DNA from: Scedosporium boydii
Taxonomy: Eukaryota > Ascomycota > Sordariomycetes > Microascales > Microascaceae
Direction of reading: 5' to 3'
Assembly: GCA_002221725.1 (NCBI GenBank)
Contig: NJFT01000010.1
Coordinates: 186,001 to 250,000, forward strand
DNA length: 64,000 bases
In this document: positions 25,527-35,624 of the stretch, in pieces
How the letters are laid out: the number at the start of each line of letters is the position of its first letter
Position numbering within the stretch: the first letter of the stretch is position 1
Notes under the pieces: model-generated
What the model was told of the DNA's origin: nothing
Database searches by the model: none
Seen by the model: only the letters and a program-made list of their open reading frames with translations
Position numbers and translations under genes: made by a program

Positions 25527-26577
25527 GGGCCCATTCACACAGCGAAAAGAGGGGCGCGGGCCAGGATAGGATGCTTCAGTCAAGGCTTCGGAGGACTGCT
25601 CGCAAAGGCGTCTAAACATTAGGTCAGGTCGTGAACTGAGGGAGGGAACAGTAAAATAGAATTGAGAGTCTTCCAGGCGTCAATCCTGATGCGGCCCAAA
25701 ATACACGCCAGATAACCTGCAGAAGGCCAGGTAATATACACCCTATAGACGATCAACCACCTTTGAACTCTATGCAAACCTCGGAAGGCATACGAGACGA
25801 GTAATCTGTTCTTTGCCACTGAAACAGCAGTTCGCTACAGATCGTCGAGTAATTCCCAAGAGTTAACCGTGGAGGTGACACGAAGCTGTAGCGGCGCAAC
25901 GCGAGACCTCTAAATGCAGCTCTCTGAACGACCGCTAGCGAGAAATACGAATTGAAATGATTGTGGCCAGTTAAATAGCTCATGTGAATCATCATATAAC
26001 CTTCGATGGGTTGGTCCTCTTCCATCCCCGCCCCCAAGATTTCCCCGGGGCCATCCAATCGCCATCATGACGCACTTCGGCTCATCCAGGTTTTTCAATC
26101 TTTCCTAGCCTATCGACTGGGCATGATCATTTCCCATGAACATGCCCTGCAGTAACCAATTCCGTGCAAAATGAGAGCTATGTGCCAAAGCTAGGATTGG
26201 CTTGACTCTTGACTAAGTTCACCCGTATTCTAAGCACCGATGCTCCACCCCGGTTGTAATTAGTAACCCCGATGTATTAGCTAGCCGGCAAGCAGGCCGT
26301 TAACTCAGGATAGGGAGAAATATCTCGATAGGTAGGCAAAGCATCAGGGTAGGGAAATATCTAAGGGGAAGAAAAGCATGTGTACCTACTAATTATAACT
26401 CCCACAATGGAGTGTACTAATATTCCGGTGCCTCTGCCTCCCGTCTGGCTCTGTGTGTACGTATTAGATTTGAACTAGGTTCAACACTCAACTTACACTA
26501 ACAGTCCGTCGATAAATCTCCCCCTCAAACGGTTTCGAAGCCCATTAATGCGGATAAGGTCGTTAACACTCGGCTCA
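25527..26577. other. gene-free stretch
   Basis: No supported gene. The distal half (26200-26560) becomes AT-rich and repeat-like, leading into the decayed ankyrin gene. Confidence 0.4.
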
Positions 26578-27404
26578 TCTAGGCAACGTGGATACTCATT
26601 TCCAACACCCTGCAGCTGGTAGCTACCTTCAAAAGGCCTGGCCACTTCTTCGGCTCCGGAGACGGGGAGCTATCAATACTCTCAATAGCCTTGGGATCAG
26701 TAAATTGTCCTACTAAGAGCCAGTCCACAATATCAGCCAACCCATAACGCGCCACCAAACTTACGCCACTTCTCACCTTACCCTCCCGTATTGTATAGCA
26801 AATCTAAGCGCTCCAGCTAACAAGCTTCTTTACGGACTGCGACCTCCTCCTCGTGCACGCAACCATAAGTAGAGTGCCTTCCTTGGATCCTTCTAAATTT
26901 ACATCTGTCCTACTCTCGATAAGTACATCGATTATGCTAACCATATCCTCGTAAACAGCATCATAAATAGGACTAACCTAGTATACTGTATTCTAAGATA
27001 ATATCTACAACTAGCATATACTCCGCGTTATCCTTCTACTAAGGGTCTAGGTCGTTAGATAGGGTGCGTAAGAGGTGGACAGCATTAGGGTTATGACTAT
27101 GTTCTCCTGCTATACTAAGGACAGTCATTCCTTCATCATTCTAAATACCAATATCTACACTAGCCGAAATGAGTAGACTGATTACTTTCGTAGCGCCATT
27201 GCTTATAGCAGCCGTAAGCAGACTACACCCTTGCCCATGGTGCCTGTGAACGTCCTCACTATGCAAGAGTAACTTCTCTATACCAACGCAGAAGTTCTTT
27301 CTTATGCAGAGGTCTGTTGACATTCTCATCATCGGCATTGACATCTGCGCCGTGGCTGATCAGCATTTCAGAAAGGCCGAAAGAGCCGTCGGTTCTATTT
27401 CCGC
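26578..27404 (-). pseudogene. decayed ankyrin-repeat gene
   Basis: Read from 27404 downwards, ankyrin-type segments appear in successive frames: SEMLISHGADVNADDENVN, then LLTAAISNGATKVISLL, then DEGMTVLSIAGEHSHNPNAV, and finally SLVARYGLADIVDWLLVG. They are separated by frame changes and by TAG/TAA codons where Gln would be expected (for example immediately before NDEGMTVLS). The AT-richness and the CAG/CAA-to-stop pattern fit C-to-T decay such as repeat-induced point mutation. It lies directly behind, and in the same orientation as, the intact ankyrin-HET gene, and may be a decayed tandem paralogue or its lost former tail. Confidence 0.65.
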
Positions 27405-27405
27405 A

Positions 27406-30400
27406 TCAACGAACTCGCCAGGTCTGTTGCTCAACCATGCTGTCGTTGATCAGACAATCTTTCAGCAGTAGCAGTCCCATCCTCTCCCAGTAGATTCCAC
27501 CATCATGCTTCCGAAGCTCGAATTGTCCACGCTGGGGTCGAACAAGTAGCACATGTGTATCGTGCTTCACACCTGGCCCGCAGCTGAAACCCATCACTTG
27601 TGAGTTTCCTAGCAGAATTCCCGTCAAGGACATGCCGTTCAGGGTGGCAGCGTCTAGAGGATGTGTGGCTTTCTCTCCTTGGGCAGGATATTCACGTTGA
27701 CTGTTCTCCTCATACTCTTCTGTAATCCAAATGATACCCTCCCAAACGTAATTGCCAACGCAAATTATACCTATCCATTTCGTCGACCAGCCGTCCTCCT
27801 GGCTTCCCTTCTGCTTTCGAACCCTCACAGCTACTGCGCCCGCCGTAATTTCTAGAGTGTGGTTTTGAGCCGACCAGATGTCCTTGCCATTGCCTTCCAT
27901 GTTGGTGATCTGGTGGTAGTAGTGGTCCCATGGTATTACCTCGCCGCCTTGGTCCTCAGCCAGAATCGATATCTTGACACCCAGTCCACAGCCATGGTGG
28001 ATTTTTTGCCAGGAATACCGCTCGTCCTCTACTACCCCGCACCACCCAGCCCAGGACCAGCTAGGGAAACCAGATCTGCGAAGGGCTGGTTGCTTGAGTC
28101 TCCAAACGAGGCCGTTCACAAACCCGTCGAGTGAATTTTGGTTGGCTATGGCGGCGCTGTTGTCACGTTGACAGAGATACCGGTTATCTTCGGGATTGAT
28201 AGCTAATATGGGCACTCCGCAAATATGGTATATGGGGTTTTTTCTCTTCTCGGCTAGGAGCTCGAAGATCCCCAGCATGGCGTTCAGTGTGTCTGCGGAT
28301 GACGTAAGGTGTCGAGTAGTGTACTCAGCAAGGACATGAAAAAGGCCGTGCCCATCATCTTCATCACTTAGCCCAACCAGATCATATGAACTAAACATCC
28401 AGAAAGGCCCCATAGGACGAGGGATACGGCCACACATACGTCCCTGTACTGCGGACGGGAGCCTCAACGATTCGCGACAAACCATATCTCGACACTCATA
28501 CGAAATCTCGTACTCCGTGAAGAACAGACGACGCCTTGAGAGCAACCCCTCCTGGAGGGTCCACCCGCGTGTGGCCCATGTAGAGGATGACTCTATTTTC
28601 AGGCAAGGATCAGGAGGGATACATGTAAGGGCATGGCCTCGGATGACCGCCGCAGGCATTTCTGCGAATGGAAATCCGGGGGCACCAGGCAGACCTCCTG
28701 AAGCATCACTGCCTGCTGCCGCCACTAGAGTTACCTCGGCATTTGCGTAGACAGAGTGCATGTTTTGCAACTGTTGCCGCTTCACCAACTCATCCCCGGA
28801 CTGAATCACGCAGTATCGGTCTACCCAAAGGTATTGGTAGCCAAGCGCCAATGTCACCTGGATGGCGTCTTCTATGGTCTTCTCTACTGTAGTTGGGCCG
28901 TTCTCGTCCTCGTCTAGACTCTCTTGGTGCCGGAAAGAGGCAGTAGGAACTGATGATGCCTTTGGTTTTCCCCAGACATAGCTCAGGGTGACAAACGGTG
29001 GACATTGGCCCCTTTCCATCTTATCCTGTCTCAGAACGCGTCGAGTCGTGCAATGGATTAAATAAAAGTGTGGAATTGTTGTTTTCTTGATCGCATTACA
29101 TCGTGACGAGTGATTCCGACGACAGCATTCGATCCATCCCCTGGCAGTCCTCATACTGTTGAAACTCCTGTCAGAATAGAGACGTGGGATTTCGAGCGAC
29201 TGATCTTTCGCAGGGCAATTGCTTCCAATACGGCAAATCAGGCCAGCGGAGAACGCAATGTTAGATGCTCTTCTGCCATCTGGCAAGTCCATAAAAGAGC
29301 TTGGGACTATGCCAAGTGCCATGGTGTCAATCCAGGGATCTCTAAAGTTGGCCCAGTTTTCCATCCTATCTCGACAAATCCATGATTGAGTGGTAGAAAA
29401 GCTCACAAGCTTATAACCGCCACTAGCACTGGCCTCATCCTCGCATGTACGGGGACGTACTGCGTAGAAGAGGTGACAGAGGGGGCACGATCCCGCCATA
29501 TCTTCGCCCACACCACTATCTTTACCATTCATAGTGCCGAGGTCCGCAATGCATTGTCCTCCTAGCTTTGTGTGACGCATAGAAAAAGCCTGGCCCAGAT
29601 CAATGGTTGCGCATCTATCGCATAGGCTTGGAGTGTCCATGTCTGGTGTGTATTCAAGGGTCAAGTAATCTTCCTGAGTCCCGAGCGTGAGCGCAAACTT
29701 TCTGGCCATCTCATTCTTGATGATACCCTGTAGTGATGAGGATAGTTTGAGGGGCCGGCTAAGATGCCACGGGCCCATCCCCTGATCTTCCCTATCTATA
29801 GGTACCAGCTGTAATTGTTTCACAATGTCTCTAGGTATGTCTTCTGCATGTGTTTTGTCGGAGACGGAGCCTGGGGATGATGATACTGTTGACTTTGCTG
29901 TCTCTAGCTCTGACTCAACAGCGCCATGGGTACGCAGTATTGCCACAGTAGCGAGGTTACCCGCATCGATAGCATGATCTAGGGGAGTCCGCCTGTCCTT
30001 GCATAGTTTATTCACATCCAGGTCCTTCCGCTCCAGGAGAAGCGAAACCAGAACATGACTCTGGTGAAGATGCAATGCCTGGAGCAGTGGAGTACAGCCC
30101 TCCACGTCCTCCACATTTGGATCGACCTCTGGTCTACTCAGCAGATTTCGTACCACCTCCTGGTAGTCAGACATTCGGCTTTGAGGAATTTGATAAAAAA
30201 ATGCCCACAACAGGGGGCTCTTCCCAGTATCATCTCTCCCATCAGGATCAACCCCGGGAATTCCAAGGATTATCTTCACATGTAGGTAAAGGCCCTCTGC
30301 CGCAGCCAAGGAGAGCGCCGTATTATGGCCGTCGTCACGGATATTTGGGTCGATACCTTTGTGGGCAGCTAGAAGGCGCATCATCTCGATCGTGGGCTTG

Positions 30401-32019
30401 GACTTGCGAGAGCGTAATGAAGCTTCGACAGCAATGTGGAGAGCTGTGCGACCTGAGGTATCCTGAGTGTTGACCTTGGCGCCGGCTTTTAAAAGCTGTT
30501 CTGCAACTTCGACATTGCTACTTTCCACCGCATGCATGAGTGGTGTAATGGAAACCAGACATCTGGCGCGCCGCCGTCGGGACGATCGAGACGGTAGGGA
30601 CCACATGGGCTCATTCTTTTTATCCACATCGATACCCGGCATGGAAAGTATCATCTGAGAAATCTCTCGATTATTTTGACCAAAGGCTCTTGCAGCCAGG
30701 ATCAATGCCGTTCCTTTGTCATGGTGTGTCACTCTACCGGCGTTAATATCGATACGCCCCGAGTCCAAGAGCACCCGTACAACATCAAGCCGATCCCACT
30801 GGATGGCGAGTGCTAGCGGTGAGTTCTTGTATTCGGTTTCTATGTCGATTCTGGGGTGCTCTAGGATGGCTAGTGTGATTCCAAGAACTCCATACTGGGT
30901 AGCCAGTGATAAAGCCGTCGTTTCATACTGGCTGCGGTGGTTTGGATCGATCTCGTCGCAGCGGAGTAGGCGACGGACCACGGCTTCACGCGCCTTCCAG
31001 TCTTCAGGAGAACTTGGGGTGTTAACGTCTCCAACAGCGAATATCAATGGCACCTTGCCACGGTCGTCTTGATTATTAGGGTCGGCTTCTCCCACCTCCA
31101 GCAGCAGGGAAACAATGGACTCATGACCTTGTTCAGCTGCATGGGATAGAGCAGTACGCCCCGTGGAATCCCTTCGGTCCACTTCTACTCGCCTGTCCGA
31201 TATGAGCATCCGAACCAGTTCCAAGAACCCTTCTTTAGCAGCGACAATCAACGCCGTCACATGACGCACGCAGAGATTTGGATCCGTTTCCTCCTTAGAG
31301 AGGAGGAGTCCGACGATATCCATGTCGCCCCTCTTAGTGGCTGCGATAAGCGGTGTCGTGTATAAATCGGAATTGTTCATATTAGCGTCATGGTTCTCTA
31401 ATAGCTCTCGAACCAATATGTAGGCTCCTTCGTCTGCAGCCAGCGCCAGAAGCGTTGAGGTGAGCTTGGAGTCCTCCGCCAGGTGCCAGGCACACTTTTC
31501 CAGTAAAGGCAATGCCACATCTGTGTATCCGCTCTGCACAGCAAATGCCAACACATGAATAACGGCATGATCACTTTCTATCGGAGATCTCGCCACGTTG
31601 GGGTCTATGCCATCCGATTGGGCGAGAACCAGGGCCGCCTCCCAGTGGCCATACTCCAGAGCAGCCAAAAAGGGCGTCCCATAGTCGCGCCCATAGAAAC
31701 CCTTGAATCGCAGATTCATGTCAGAGAGACGATTGCTGGCTAAAATGTGACGCATTGCATCGGTATGACCGTGTCTCGCGGCGAGCCATAACGGGGTAGC
31801 CCCTTCATAATCCCGATAGTTTGGATTAGCTCCATGGGCTAATAACTGCGCAACTATGTCAGAGTGACCGTTGGTGGCTGCCAATGATAACGGCGTGTAT
31901 CCGCGGAAATCACGCCTGTCCACGTCAGTATTCTCGTCTTGCAGAAGACTCACTACCAGACCGAGGTCACCCGAGGCTGCGGCGGAAGCGAGAAGAGTCT
32001 GTCCCAGGTCATTTTCCAT
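27406..32019 (-). CDS. giant ankyrin-repeat protein with C-terminal HET domain
   Basis: Single 4.6-kb exon, 1537 residues. Residues 1 to about 705 are a long ankyrin array (repeated GYTPLSLAATNGHSDIV-like units). A linker follows, then at about 800-870 a Cys-containing module (SLCDRCATIDL, then GSCPLCHLFY) that usually precedes HET domains. The HET domain spans about 1005-1170, with its three conserved blocks visible: FVTLSYVWG, YQYLWVDRYCVIQ and WATRGWTLQEGLLSRR. The usual second-block sequence WIDxLCIxQ is WVDRYCVIQ here. HET domains trigger incompatibility-type cell death in fungi. Most HET-repeat proteins carry HET at the N-terminus with an NTPase in the middle; here the order is reversed and I see no P-loop. 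A decayed ankyrin gene lies just downstream. Confidence 0.92.
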   Translation of the reverse strand: MENDLGQTLLASAAASGDLGLVVSLLQDENTDVDRRDFRGYTPLSLAATNGHSDIVAQLLAHGANPNYRDYEGATPLWLAARHGHTDAMRHILASNRLSDMNLRFKGFYGRDYGTPFLAALEYGHWEAALVLAQSDGIDPNVARSPIESDHAVIHVLAFAVQSGYTDVALPLLEKCAWHLAEDSKLTSTLLALAADEGAYILVRELLENHDANMNNSDLYTTPLIAATKRGDMDIVGLLLSKEETDPNLCVRHVTALIVAAKEGFLELVRMLISDRRVEVDRRDSTGRTALSHAAEQGHESIVSLLLEVGEADPNNQDDRGKVPLIFAVGDVNTPSSPEDWKAREAVVRRLLRCDEIDPNHRSQYETTALSLATQYGVLGITLAILEHPRIDIETEYKNSPLALAIQWDRLDVVRVLLDSGRIDINAGRVTHHDKGTALILAARAFGQNNREISQMILSMPGIDVDKKNEPMWSLPSRSSRRRRARCLVSITPLMHAVESSNVEVAEQLLKAGAKVNTQDTSGRTALHIAVEASLRSRKSKPTIEMMRLLAAHKGIDPNIRDDGHNTALSLAAAEGLYLHVKIILGIPGVDPDGRDDTGKSPLLWAFFYQIPQSRMSDYQEVVRNLLSRPEVDPNVEDVEGCTPLLQALHLHQSHVLVSLLLERKDLDVNKLCKDRRTPLDHAIDAGNLATVAILRTHGAVESELETAKSTVSSSPGSVSDKTHAEDIPRDIVKQLQLVPIDREDQGMGPWHLSRPLKLSSSLQGIIKNEMARKFALTLGTQEDYLTLEYTPDMDTPSLCDRCATIDLGQAFSMRHTKLGGQCIADLGTMNGKDSGVGEDMAGSCPLCHLFYAVRPRTCEDEASASGGYKLVSFSTTQSWICRDRMENWANFRDPWIDTMALGIVPSSFMDLPDGRRASNIAFSAGLICRIGSNCPAKDQSLEIPRLYSDRSFNSMRTARGWIECCRRNHSSRCNAIKKTTIPHFYLIHCTTRRVLRQDKMERGQCPPFVTLSYVWGKPKASSVPTASFRHQESLDEDENGPTTVEKTIEDAIQVTLALGYQYLWVDRYCVIQSGDELVKRQQLQNMHSVYANAEVTLVAAAGSDASGGLPGAPGFPFAEMPAAVIRGHALTCIPPDPCLKIESSSTWATRGWTLQEGLLSRRRLFFTEYEISYECRDMVCRESLRLPSAVQGRMCGRIPRPMGPFWMFSSYDLVGLSDEDDGHGLFHVLAEYTTRHLTSSADTLNAMLGIFELLAEKRKNPIYHICGVPILAINPEDNRYLCQRDNSAAIANQNSLDGFVNGLVWRLKQPALRRSGFPSWSWAGWCGVVEDERYSWQKIHHGCGLGVKISILAEDQGGEVIPWDHYYHQITNMEGNGKDIWSAQNHTLEITAGAVAVRVRKQKGSQEDGWSTKWIGIICVGNYVWEGIIWITEEYEENSQREYPAQGEKATHPLDAATLNGMSLTGILLGNSQVMGFSCGPGVKHDTHVLLVRPQRGQFELRKHDGGIYWERMGLLLLKDCLINDSMVEQQTWRVR

Positions 32020-32753
32020 GATGGAAGAGGTCTTACTAGGTTGAGAGAATAGATTGGTCGACTAAAATTGGAGGTTTAAAAGAAAAGAAGCAGAAGAAGA
32101 AGACGAAGAAAAGAAGGCTCTTCAGAGAATGAAATCCACAAAATAGATATTCCCATTCGTTCGTGCGGTTGGGCTGAGAAGCTGAGAAAAGCCCAATTTC
32201 CAATGTAGATTCGCAAAGTGACGTAACCATCACTCCTCATCCTACCAGACAGGGTTTCATAGTGGGGCGCCCCACTTATTACCTGATTTAAACCACGAAT
32301 TCAATTTCCAAGGCGAAAAAGTCTGAGGTTGAGAGAAATTTCTTTGCTAATGTGAATTACTGAGAATTTGGAACTTGGAAGTCTAAGCCTCCCTAGTAGA
32401 GAAGGGCCAAGGAAGGCGCAGCATTGTAACAAGTGCCGAGGCTTGGTGGGTAGGGCACGAAGGAAACGAGGGTTGTGTGTAACTTGTTATGTATGTCGGG
32501 CAATGCCCGACTCTGTAGATAATCCGTCGCGTCAATAATCTATTTGGTTATTGAGGCGGTCTTTGGAGCTGATATGGAGGGGATGGAACGAAACTGTAAA
32601 CTCGTTTATAATTGGTTTAAATGCTGGTGCCTAGACCGAAGGAGACCATCAAAGCGTCGGACGATTATTACCCCGAAAGCGAGACATTATCTTTCGAGGT
32701 TCGCCTTAATTTGCTTCAGACACCAGGCCGGCCCTGGACTGTGACTGTGCAAT
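32020..32753. other. divergent promoter region of the ankyrin-HET and GTPase genes
   Basis: Both genes read outward from this stretch. It starts with a purine-rich tract (32080-32115) on the plus strand; no coding frame is supported. Confidence 0.5.
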
Positions 32754-33547
32754 ATGTCGACGAGTGACGAAACCAAGTCGGAAACGAGGATAACGAAGAA
32801 GCTCGTGCTTGTCGGCGCTGACGGGATCGGCAAGACATCTCTACTCCAAGCTGCGCTTCAGGGAAAATATCCCCCGGACGTGAGATTCAATGGGGCTGGC
32901 TAGAACGTACGAGGCAAAAGCCGAGATTCTAATGATTAGCAGGAACATCCATACGAGCAGCCGGCAGGTGTGTATGAGTGTACAACTCTAGACCAAGACG
33001 CCAGGGAAATTCAAGTATCATTCCGGTTGTGGGACACCCCTGGGCCGTTTGAATGGAACAGGCTTGAGGTCTTGAAATATCCCAACGCCAGCGTTATTGT
33101 GGTCGCCTACGCCATAGACTGGCCGGCTTCTTTTGACCTCGTTGAGGAGAAGGTACGCAGGCTCCTATCAAATTATCTGTTGGCGCTGGACGGGTGTCTT
33201 GTCGCTAACTAGCGAAATGGTGAATGCAGTGGATACTTGAGCTTGATTATTGCGCTCCTGGTGTGCCGATAGTTCTCGTTGGACTTCGCAAAGACAAACG
33301 CGACGACGATCAATTGAGCACGTCCAGGCCCGCCAAACGGGTGGCTCTAGCTACGTCAAACGGATCAGCCCTGGCGCAGAAAATAGGAGCGCTGTCATTT
33401 CTAGAGTGCTCGAGCTTTACAGGGGAGGGCGTGAGCGAGGTCTTTGTGCTCGCGGCGAGAGCTGCGCTTTGGGGGCCGAAGAGGGCGATTGTGAAGCAGA
33501 AGAAACGGCGAGCACGGACACAGCGAGAAAGGTGTGTTCTTCTCTAA
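32754..33547 (+). CDS. divergent Rho-like small GTPase with CAAX box
   Basis: Three exons: 32754-32879, 32943-33152 and 33230-33547, giving 217 residues. The second acceptor is a TAGCAG pair, so one extra Gln is possible. The P-loop is GADGIGKTS. The switch I region reads YEQPAGVYECTT where Rho proteins have YVPTVF, so the Mg-coordinating Thr is lost. Switch II is WDTPGPFEWNRL instead of DTAGQEDYDRL, so the catalytic Gln is Pro. VGLRKDKRDD matches the Rho VGCKKDLR block, and the C-terminus is polybasic and ends CVLL, a geranylgeranylation signal. It is probably membrane-anchored and, if it binds nucleotide, slow or unable to hydrolyse GTP. The ATG at 32754 is the first in frame. Divergent from the ankyrin-HET gene. 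Confidence 0.85.
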
Positions 33548-33741
33548 GTGCGACGTCTTACCCGACGATGGATTGATGTATTGTGGTTACTCCGCAATCT
33601 TTTGAGATGATGGCTGGCAAGAAGAAAGGTTGATTATGCGCGTCTGTTGGAGAGGTGGAATTTGAATCGAGAGAACAGCGTTGATACACCTTAACAGCCC
33701 CTCAAAAAGTGAAGCAAAGAACATGCAGGGAAAAACGGAAG
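33548..33741. other. short spacer between GTPase and tRNA
   Basis: 3' flank of the GTPase gene; nothing else is seen. Confidence 0.4.
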
Positions 33742-33751
33742 AAAAAAAAAA
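33742..33751 (-). terminator. RNA polymerase III terminator of tRNA-Pro
   Basis: Ten A on the plus strand is a T10 run on the minus strand, a few bases downstream of the tRNA 3' end. Confidence 0.85.
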
Positions 33752-33757
33752 CTGGTG

Positions 33758-33846
33758 GGGGCTGACCGGGGATTGAACCCGGGACCTCTCGCAAACAAGC
33801 GCTTAGCGCACCCAAAGCGAGAATCATACCTCTAGACCATCAGCCC
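33758..33846 (-). tRNA. tRNA-Pro (anticodon UGG) with an intron
   Basis: The minus-strand 5' GGGCTGA pairs with the 3' TCAGCCC. The D arm contains TGGTCTAGAGGTATGA. The anticodon stem CTCGC/GCGAG encloses TTTGGG followed by an intron of about 17 nt (tgcgctaagcgcttgtt) at the canonical site after position 37. The T arm is CCGGGTTCAATCCCCGG (stem, TTCAATC loop, stem). Without the intron it is 72 nt, and the CCA tail is not encoded. Confidence 0.97.
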
Positions 33847-34582
33847 TTGTTTCCGTTCTGACAGCGGAGATGCTCAAGATATTTCATTAGGTCCCTGCAC
33901 CGCTTGCACAAACATAAGATCAGACACGCCTTCAGTATAACTCGTTCGAATTATTAGGCTGCCGTTGATAAACATTTCTTAGAGACACGGTCGGGTTCTG
34001 CTATTTCGAGATTCTTAGGGCCCCACGCCGTTTCACCCGCTTCTCTAGGCAGCATTGAACTTCGCAGATATGCGGGATTTGATCAAATATTGCCTTCAGC
34101 TGCGGAGAGGTGAACTTGCTTGGCAGCTTTGGCAGAAGGTCCTCATGGCTCTGAGTCTTCGACACACCTGCAGAACAAGCAGGAGGGCTCCCTAGTGTGA
34201 AGCTGCATTACTTCTCCTTGCCCATCGGTTCTTTACGACGGGAACTTGGAAAGTTTGCCGACTTCTGTCTGGCCGTCCATCGGTACAAACGGTCACGATT
34301 GCTATTTTTAGAGCTTAGTCGGAACAGTACCAGAGGTTAAAAGAGGTCTGTTTACCCATCAGCGTCAGCTCGCAGATTAGGATTGCCGGCTAAGTACCAC
34401 AGTTAATCAGTTAATCATAATTGGACACCCAGCACCAAGCTGCAGGCTCGCTTGGGCTCGTTTGAATCGCGCATGCACTCAGATGGAGGCCTTGAAAGAC
34501 CTCCCTGTGCGGAGCGTACTATATGTACGGGCAACCTCCCCAGACAACATGTCGGCAGCCGTGACCAGATCCAGCTTGGCCA
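33847..34582. other. gene-free stretch upstream of the VOC gene
   Basis: No supported frame; contains the promoters of the tRNA-flanking region and the VOC protein gene. Confidence 0.4.
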
Positions 34583-35512
34583 ATGCCTTTCCCTAAAATG
34601 GCCCTCTTCAATCCGTTTACTCTGGCTTTGGCGGCCATTCTCGCGATTTTCCCAATGGCGATCGCGGCGAAACCAACTTGTCAGAACCGATCAGTTGGCC
34701 CCCTTCTGTGGATGCCCGCCATGAACACCTTTAGACGATTCATAGGCGATTCCGAGCCCATGTACAATTTCTATACACAAGTTCTGGGTTTTGAACCCCT
34801 TGATACCTACGACGTCGGCAACGATACCGAAGTATGGAGGATGCAAGCCGGCGCGTCGCAGCTCAAACTATCAAGGCGTGCTGAAGATAGAGTCTACGTT
34901 GATGGCGGCGTGGAAGACGCTACCGGTTTACGGCTTTGGACATTCTTCTTTCGCGACGAAAACGCTCTCTCTGTAAATTTTACCGAGGCAGGGCTGTCTG
35001 CGCCTGTATTCGAGGAGTTTTGCTCGCATCCGGCGATGGACTGCACAAAGAGTGCCGTGGTCAACGATCCATCGGGCCAAGCTGTGGAACTCGTCATCAC
35101 AGGAGACAAGGAGAGCACAACATACGAGGAGATGGAAGTCGGGATGGTGGTTTCGGATTTGGATGTTAGCTTGCCTTTCTATCGCGACTTCCTGGGGCTC
35201 GAGGAACTTGGAACAGAGTACGACCCGCGGTTCGACACAACAAAGCACATCTTCCGAAATGGAGCGACCTACGTCAGTCTTAGGAGTTTTGGAGATAATT
35301 TGCCTGCCGACACGGGGAGTGCTGGGATCCAGTATGTTGTCACCGATGTGACGAAAGTTCAGGATCTTGCGAGGCGTCAGGGTGTCACCATCGACCAGGA
35401 GGTCGGGACCATTCCTGGGTTCACCGTCAGATTTGTTTGGCTTGAGGATCCTGACGGAATTACGAATTACTTTGCAGATACGGAAGAGTCGCGCGGTGAG
35501 ACGGAATCTTGA
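34583..35512 (+). CDS. secreted two-module VOC (glyoxalase/dioxygenase fold) protein
   Basis: Intronless, 309 residues. The N-terminus (MALFNPFTLALAAILAIFP, from the second ATG at residue 6) acts as a signal peptide ending near AIAAKPTC. Two beta-alpha-beta-beta-beta modules follow: the first starts with the NTFRRFIGDSEPMYNFYTQV and LGFEPL region, the second with GMVVSDLDVSLPFYRDFLGL and ends VWLEDPDGITNYFAD. This is the vicinal-oxygen-chelate fold of glyoxalase I, fosfomycin/bleomycin resistance proteins and extradiol dioxygenases. Metal ligands are not clear: the usual first-strand His is absent, while a Glu in AVELV and a Glu in WLED are candidates. A secreted VOC protein is unusual. Function cannot be narrowed further. 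It is convergent with the lipase gene. Confidence 0.82.
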   Translation: MPFPKMALFNPFTLALAAILAIFPMAIAAKPTCQNRSVGPLLWMPAMNTFRRFIGDSEPMYNFYTQVLGFEPLDTYDVGNDTEVWRMQAGASQLKLSRRAEDRVYVDGGVEDATGLRLWTFFFRDENALSVNFTEAGLSAPVFEEFCSHPAMDCTKSAVVNDPSGQAVELVITGDKESTTYEEMEVGMVVSDLDVSLPFYRDFLGLEELGTEYDPRFDTTKHIFRNGATYVSLRSFGDNLPADTGSAGIQYVVTDVTKVQDLARRQGVTIDQEVGTIPGFTVRFVWLEDPDGITNYFADTEESRGETES

Positions 35513-35624
35513 AGTCTTCTCTACTCGCATCTTCGAGGACAATAATAACGTAAATTTTACTACATCCATGCCCCGTGCAGTGGGTTATTACACTTGTCCA
35601 GCCGGTTCCTTCGCCAACCTCCCG

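Noticed and set aside
29000..29800. NACHT or NB-ARC NTPase between ankyrin and HET parts
   Set aside because: I looked for a P-loop (GxxxxGKT/S) and Walker B in the linker and saw none.
34928..35569. 213-codon minus-strand frame opposite the VOC gene
   Set aside because: Antisense shadow of a clear two-module VOC protein.
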